From: Flagellimonas pacifica
GTDB taxonomy: Bacteria; Bacteroidota; Bacteroidia; Flavobacteriales; Flavobacteriaceae
NCBI RefSeq assembly: GCF_900215465.1
Contig: NZ_OBEH01000002.1
Location: 62,001 to 126,000, forward strand
Reading direction: 5' to 3'
Length of the DNA: 64,000 bases
Position 1 is the stretch's first letter; each line of letters begins with the position of its first letter. The notes beneath the pieces were generated by a model. It was not told where the DNA came from. It saw only the letters and a list, made by a program, of their open reading frames with translations, and searched no databases. A program made the position numbers and the translations under genes. Positions 60,385 to 64,000 of this stretch are shown piece after piece.

Positions 60385-61206
60385 TCAATCAACCGGAATA
60401 TGATGATCTATGATTTCCTGATACTTTACCCGTAGATTTTTAGGAAGTTTGTTATGCTTGGGTAGGGCGGCCAGATAGCGGTCTTCGTTGGTGGTAAAAA
60501 CCCGCTTTAGAATGGGATGGAAATTCCCTATTTGTTTAATGACCTCTTTGATAAACTCCTCATGCTGAATTAAGTCCTTGCTTCCTAAATGAAAAATACC
60601 CGTTTTGTCCCTATTAATGAGGTAATGGATTTGTTGGGTAAGCCGATCATCATTGGTCACATTAATGATGAGGTTTGGGAACACTTCAATGGGTTCATTT
60701 TCCTCTAACAATGTTTTTATCTCCTTTATTCGTGGAGACGTATTTCCAAAGACCATGGGAATTCGCAATATGGCTACTTTCTCCTTGGGCAATCGCATCA
60801 TCATGTTCTCAACCTTTATTTTAAGCCTTCCGTATACACTTTCGGAAAGTGTTTTGTCAAACTCGTAGGATGGGAATTTACTGTAGGCATCAAAAACATT
60901 GGCCGAGGAGATAAAATACAGTTTAGATGTATTCTTTTGTAAATACTCCATCAAATGGCTATGCGCCTGTATTTGAGCCACAAAATTTCCGCGAAGGGCA
61001 GAAATAATATAATCGGGGTTCACTTTTGCAAGTACCATGAAAATATCGTCCTCTTCCAAATTGTACCGATAAAACTGTTGGTTGTTGGCAAAAGCTGTAT
61101 TGTTGCAATAGGTCCCGTAAGTATTAAAATAGGAACAGAGTTCCTTATAAATAGCATTACCTATAAAACCACTACCTCCAAGGATTAATATCTTTTTTTT
61201 ATCCAA
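60385..61206 (-). CDS. NAD-dependent epimerase/RmlD-like protein
   Basis: Short-chain extended dehydrogenase of 273 aa with the Rossmann motif GGSGFIGNAIY (about residues 9-19), YFISSANVFDAYSKF (Ser/Tyr site region) and ESVYGRLKIKVENMM with the YxxxK pair. It resembles dTDP-4-dehydrorhamnose reductase (RmlD) in length and C-terminus (GIFHLGSKDLIQHEEFIKEV). No other sugar-nucleotide genes are adjacent, so the substrate is unclear. It is preceded 4 bases upstream by the glutaminase gene on the same strand. Confidence 0.8.
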   Translation of the reverse strand: MDKKKILILGGSGFIGNAIYKELCSYFNTYGTYCNNTAFANNQQFYRYNLEEDDIFMVLAKVNPDYIISALRGNFVAQIQAHSHLMEYLQKNTSKLYFISSANVFDAYSKFPSYEFDKTLSESVYGRLKIKVENMMMRLPKEKVAILRIPMVFGNTSPRIKEIKTLLEENEPIEVFPNLIINVTNDDRLTQQIHYLINRDKTGIFHLGSKDLIQHEEFIKEVIKQIGNFHPILKRVFTTNEDRYLAALPKHNKLPKNLRVKYQEIIDHHIPVD

Positions 61207-61210
61207 GCAA

Positions 61211-62125
61211 TTAAAATATAGACAAACCTGTTTCGGTTGTAAGTTTTTCCAAAGCCAGCATGCCCAATTTGGAGTTTCCTTTTTTGTTTAATCCGGGCGA
61301 CCAGGTAGCAACGCAAAATTGGTTGGGTAACAACGCTACAATGCCACCACCAACACCACTTTTTCCGGGAAGACCAACTTCAAAGGCAAATTCACCGGCT
61401 TCATCATAAAATCCACAGGTAAGCATTATGGCATTTATTCGTTTTACCTGAGATAAATTCAAGTAATTTTTGTTCTTCAGGCAATTTCCCCTGTTCATAA
61501 AGATGTAAAAGACCTTGGTGAGTTGTTCGCAAGACATACTCAAGGAACAAGAATGAAAATAAAAGTCCAGAACAGTTTCCACATCATTTTCCAGATTTCC
61601 GAAGGACTTGATCAAATAAGCTGCAGCATAATTTCTAAAACCGGTTCTTTTTTCTGATTCTGCTACCTTATCATCATATGTAATTGACGGGTCATTAGCG
61701 ATATTCTGAACATACGATAGAAAATCGGATTTAGGGTTTTTCAAGTTTGAAACAAGAATATCACAAATTACGATTGCCCCGGCATTTATCAATGGATTTC
61801 TAGGAATACCGTTCTCCATTTCCAAAAGTGACAAATGATTGAAGGGGTCCCCTGAAGGCTCTACATCCACACGTTTCCATAGCTCTTCACCGGCCAATGA
61901 ATATGCCATTGCCAAAGACAGTACCTTGGAAATACTTTGAATTGAAAATTGTTCGCCCGAATCTCCGGCATGAAACCCCTTTCCATTTTTATCCAAAATG
62001 GAAATCCCGAACTTATTGGAATCTACACAAGATAGCTCGGGAATATAGCTTGCTACTTCACCCTTGTTGGCTTGTTGTTTTGCCTCCCTGACAATTTTGT
62101 CTACAATGGGTGAGTAATCTAACAT
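61211..62125 (-). CDS. glsA: Glutaminase
   Basis: Hydrolyses glutamine to glutamate and ammonia. The 304-aa protein has the serine-dependent beta-lactamase-like fold. The catalytic Ser64 and Lys67 occur in SIQSISKVLSL, spaced as in E. coli YbaS (S66/K69), followed by NAGAIV, CSLSMSCEQL and GKSGVGGGIVALLP. It is complete. It shares one base with the end of gcvT on the same strand and is followed by the RmlD-like gene after 4 bases, so all three are co-transcribed. The grouping with the glycine cleavage T-protein suggests amino-acid nitrogen metabolism. Confidence 0.95.
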   Translation of the reverse strand: MLDYSPIVDKIVREAKQQANKGEVASYIPELSCVDSNKFGISILDKNGKGFHAGDSGEQFSIQSISKVLSLAMAYSLAGEELWKRVDVEPSGDPFNHLSLLEMENGIPRNPLINAGAIVICDILVSNLKNPKSDFLSYVQNIANDPSITYDDKVAESEKRTGFRNYAAAYLIKSFGNLENDVETVLDFYFHSCSLSMSCEQLTKVFYIFMNRGNCLKNKNYLNLSQVKRINAIMLTCGFYDEAGEFAFEVGLPGKSGVGGGIVALLPNQFCVATWSPGLNKKGNSKLGMLALEKLTTETGLSIF

Positions 62126-63210
62126 TATACTTTATAAAATGGTAGTTTTACGATGGTAGCCGGAACTTGGCCTTTTCTTATTTGAATGTGAATAGTGCCC
62201 TCTCTTTTAGAATTTTCAATGGCAACATACCCCAGACCAATACCTTTTGAAAGTGATGGTGACATGGTACCGGATGTTACCACTCCAATTTCGTTTCCAT
62301 TCTCATCTAAAATGGAATAACCTTGTCTTGGAATACCCCTTTCCTCCAATTGAAACGCTATTAACTTTCTTTTGGGACCTTCTTCTTTTTGTTTGGCCAA
62401 AGCCTCACTGTTCACAAAATCTTTGGTGAATTTGGTCACCCAGCCCAAACCGGCCTCAAAAGGGGAGGTAGTATCATCAATATCGTTACCGTAGAGGCAA
62501 TAGCCCATTTCTAAACGTAGGGTATCTCTGGCTGCAAGTCCAATTGGTTTTATGCCAAAATCGGCACCAGCTTCCAAAACCCTGTCCCACACCTGTTGCA
62601 CTTCTGAATTTTTGCAATAAATTTCAAATCCACCAGAGCCCGTGTATCCAGTTGCAGAAATGATCACATGCTCAATTCCTGCAAAATCACCTACAACAAA
62701 GTTGTAGAATTTAATCTCTGAAAGGTTTACACTGGAAAGCGACTGCATAGCTTCCACTGCCTTGGGGCCTTGAATGGCCAAAAGCGAGTAATCTTCAGAG
62801 ATATCCCGCATAGCGGCACCTATGGATTCGTTGTATTTTGAAATATGGTTCCAATCCTTCTCAATATTGGATGCATTGACCACCAAAAGATAAGTTTCCT
62901 CTTTTAGCCGATATACAATCAAATCATCAACAATACCTCCTGTTTCATTCGGGAAACAGCTATACTGTGCCTTTCCTATAGTTAATTTTGAAGCGTCATT
63001 GGAAGTAACTTTTTGAATAAGATCCAAAGCCTTTGGTCCTTCAATCAAAAATTCGCCCATATGTGAAACATCAAAAACGCCAACTGCATTTCTTACTGTT
63101 TCATGTTCAATGTTCACGCCTTCATAAGAAACGGGCATATTATATCCCGCAAAGGGAACCATTTTTGCACCCAAAGCAATATGGGTCTCACTTAATGCAA
63201 TAGTCTTCAT
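62125..63210 (-). CDS. gcvT: Aminomethyltransferase (glycine cleavage T-protein)
   Basis: Transfers the methylene group from the aminomethyl-lipoyl H-protein to tetrahydrofolate. The 361-aa protein starts [29 protein letters not shown] and carries [10 protein letters not shown] with the catalytic Asp, [16 protein letters not shown] and the C-terminal [18 protein letters not shown]. It is complete and of normal length. No gcvH or gcvP is in the window. It has its own promoter box and starts the gcvT-glsA-rmlD-like transcript. lpdA at 1310, which would supply the L-protein, is distant. Confidence 0.96.
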   Translation of the reverse strand: MKTIALSETHIALGAKMVPFAGYNMPVSYEGVNIEHETVRNAVGVFDVSHMGEFLIEGPKALDLIQKVTSNDASKLTIGKAQYSCFPNETGGIVDDLIVYRLKEETYLLVVNASNIEKDWNHISKYNESIGAAMRDISEDYSLLAIQGPKAVEAMQSLSSVNLSEIKFYNFVVGDFAGIEHVIISATGYTGSGGFEIYCKNSEVQQVWDRVLEAGADFGIKPIGLAARDTLRLEMGYCLYGNDIDDTTSPFEAGLGWVTKFTKDFVNSEALAKQKEEGPKRKLIAFQLEERGIPRQGYSILDENGNEIGVVTSGTMSPSLSKGIGLGYVAIENSKREGTIHIQIRKGQVPATIVKLPFYKV

Positions 63211-63229
63211 AATCTGAAATTAGTCCGAG

Positions 63230-63258
63230 CAAATTTATAGAATTCACTCAATAAGCAA
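63230..63258 (-). promoter_or_regulatory. gcvT promoter
   Basis: On the minus strand TTG (63258-63256), 18 bases, TAAATTTG (63237-63230). The start near 63223 is 13 bases before the ATG. Confidence 0.65.
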
Positions 63259-63367
63259 TGGTATTACTTTTAATATTTTGAACAAATTTTGTTGCGAAAA
63301 TGTGTATTGCAACTTGCTTGCTATCTGTAAGTAAAACAAACAACCCGAAAATATGATTTAGGTTTTC

Positions 63368-63375
63368 TATCTTTG
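63368..63375 (+). promoter_or_regulatory. Possible promoter box for the methyltransferase
   Basis: TATCTTTG matches TAnnTTTG but has no good -33 partner. It would give a leader of about 218 bases. Confidence 0.3.
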
Positions 63376-63600
63376 TAATCTGTTATACTAAGTAAACATA
63401 TTATCCGCCTCTTTTCTAAAAGGCAAGCTCAAAAAACGAGTTAATAAGTGTATTGAAACATTCTCATTTCAATGCTAGGATAATTACACCCAATTATTTC
63501 ATAGAATTTTAAACAAAAGACAATTGATTTTTAAATCGATTGCTTTATCACTTTGTGCTGTCATCCAACATTCAAATGTGATCACAATACCACAAATAAT

Positions 63601-64000
63601 ATGCAGAGTAAACAGTTGATTAGTAGAAATATAGAACTATTTTATAACAAGGCATCCGAAGAAACCAGACTCAATAAGGGAATGGGGATATTTGAATTTG
63701 AGCGGGTTAAGTCGCTTATGGAAAAATATATATCGAGCCCATCATCGACCATAATTGATGTAGGAGGTGGAACGGGGAAATATTCGGAATGGCTTGCTAA
63801 AAAGGGGCATCAGGTTCATTTGGTGGAACCAGTGTCAAAGCATCTAAAAATAGCTCAGAATAGAGCGAATAAATTAAAAAACAAGTTTTCCGTCCACTTG
63901 GGAGAATCGAGAAAATTAGCTTTTTCGAATAATTATGCGGACTTGATAATTTTGCATGGACCACTTTATCATCTTCAGAATGAGAAGGACAGGGTTTTAA
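63601..64000 (+). CDS. Class I SAM-dependent methyltransferase, truncated by window end
   Basis: Reading from the ATG at 63601, 133 codons without a stop reach the end of the window. The SAM-binding motif TIIDVGGGTGKYSEWLAKKG lies at about residues 51-70, followed by the acidic loop VHLVEPVS and LIILHGPLYHL, which recall the methyltransferase-25 or ubiquinone/menaquinone-like group. Only the N-terminal part is seen, so substrate and exact family cannot be given. Confidence 0.75.
   Translation, partial: MQSKQLISRNIELFYNKASEETRLNKGMGIFEFERVKSLMEKYISSPSSTIIDVGGGTGKYSEWLAKKGHQVHLVEPVSKHLKIAQNRANKLKNKFSVHLGESRKLAFSNNYADLIILHGPLYHLQNEKDRVL

Larger units (their letters stand above)
63211..63600. 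other. 390-base intergenic region before the methyltransferase
   Basis: Divergent between gcvT and the methyltransferase. It holds the gcvT promoter (63230-63258) and a possible plus-strand box TATCTTTG (63368-63375). A start at that box would leave a 218-base leader. No ORF with protein-like content is seen. Short self-complementary stretches (ATTGAAA...TTTCAAT near 63453-63474) exist but do not form a recognisable riboswitch or RNA gene. Confidence 0.5.

Overview
The window reads as a chromosomal segment of a marine-type member of the Flavobacteriaceae (Bacteroidota). The signs are low G+C, Bacteroidota promoters of the form TTG-N18-21-TAnnTTTG with weak Shine-Dalgarno sequences, many short SPII lipoproteins (Cys after Leu-rich signal peptides), and characteristic families: head-GIN DUF2807, DUF4097, DUF3822 beside rsmD, UMF1-like MFS, and AraC regulators with membrane sensor halves. 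I cannot place it to genus. No tRNA, rRNA operon, CRISPR array, complete insertion sequence, integrase or phage gene is visible. The one clear RNA gene is RNase P RNA at about 46229-46526.

Layout. 1-5000: outer-membrane barrel, aroQ, lpdA, a DUF1572/DinB protein, two msrB genes and a collagen-like lipoprotein. 5000-12300: alpha-glucan enzymes (glgB, GH31), M48 lipoprotein protease, MFS transporter, NTF2-like lipoprotein. 12300-15300 (minus): ECF sigma factor, likely anti-sigma factor, DUF4097 and DUF2807 proteins in one overlapping operon. 15500-18700: lon, behind a sigma-54-like promoter, and cmk. 18700-22660: accessory stretch downstream of cmk holding minus-strand genes and two detached copies of the 3' end of cmk. 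22680-24500: erythromycin-esterase-like protein and a LysM protein. 24600-33800: rpsA, then a long plus-strand run pyrR, pyrB, STAS-like gene, rnz, pdxH, sixA, ppk1, ppx. 33800-44100: miaE, a TolB-like/TPR/AraC regulator, a run of small lipoprotein and membrane genes, an acyltransferase, an AraC regulator and a DUF2268 lipoprotein. 44370-51550: dnaX, rnpB, rsmD-DUF3822 group, a RecD-like helicase and DUF4126. 51579-54710: kdsB, HAD hydrolase, a KdnB-like dehydrogenase and a PlsC-like acyltransferase. 54700-63210 (mostly minus): YebC, pterin dehydratase, hydrolases, an isolated 2-TM protein at 59195, an RmlD-like protein, glutaminase and gcvT. From 63601 a methyltransferase runs off the end.

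The observation most worth follow-up is at cmk. The last 20-27 codons of cmk occur twice more downstream (21821-21889 and 22585-22662), each in frame, each ending in its own stop codon, and each differing from the resident copy partly by synonymous changes. This looks like successive acquisitions that each brought a foreign cmk end and left the earlier end stranded, making the 3' end of cmk an accretion point for cargo although no recombinase is present. Other points of interest are a KdnB-like gene linked to kdsB (possible 8-amino-Kdo lipid A core), sigma-54-like promoters before lon and before the TolB/TPR/AraC regulator, an MsrB lipoprotein lacking the resolving cysteine, and an uncharacterised two-helix membrane protein with a possible nucleotide- or PLD-type sensor domain.
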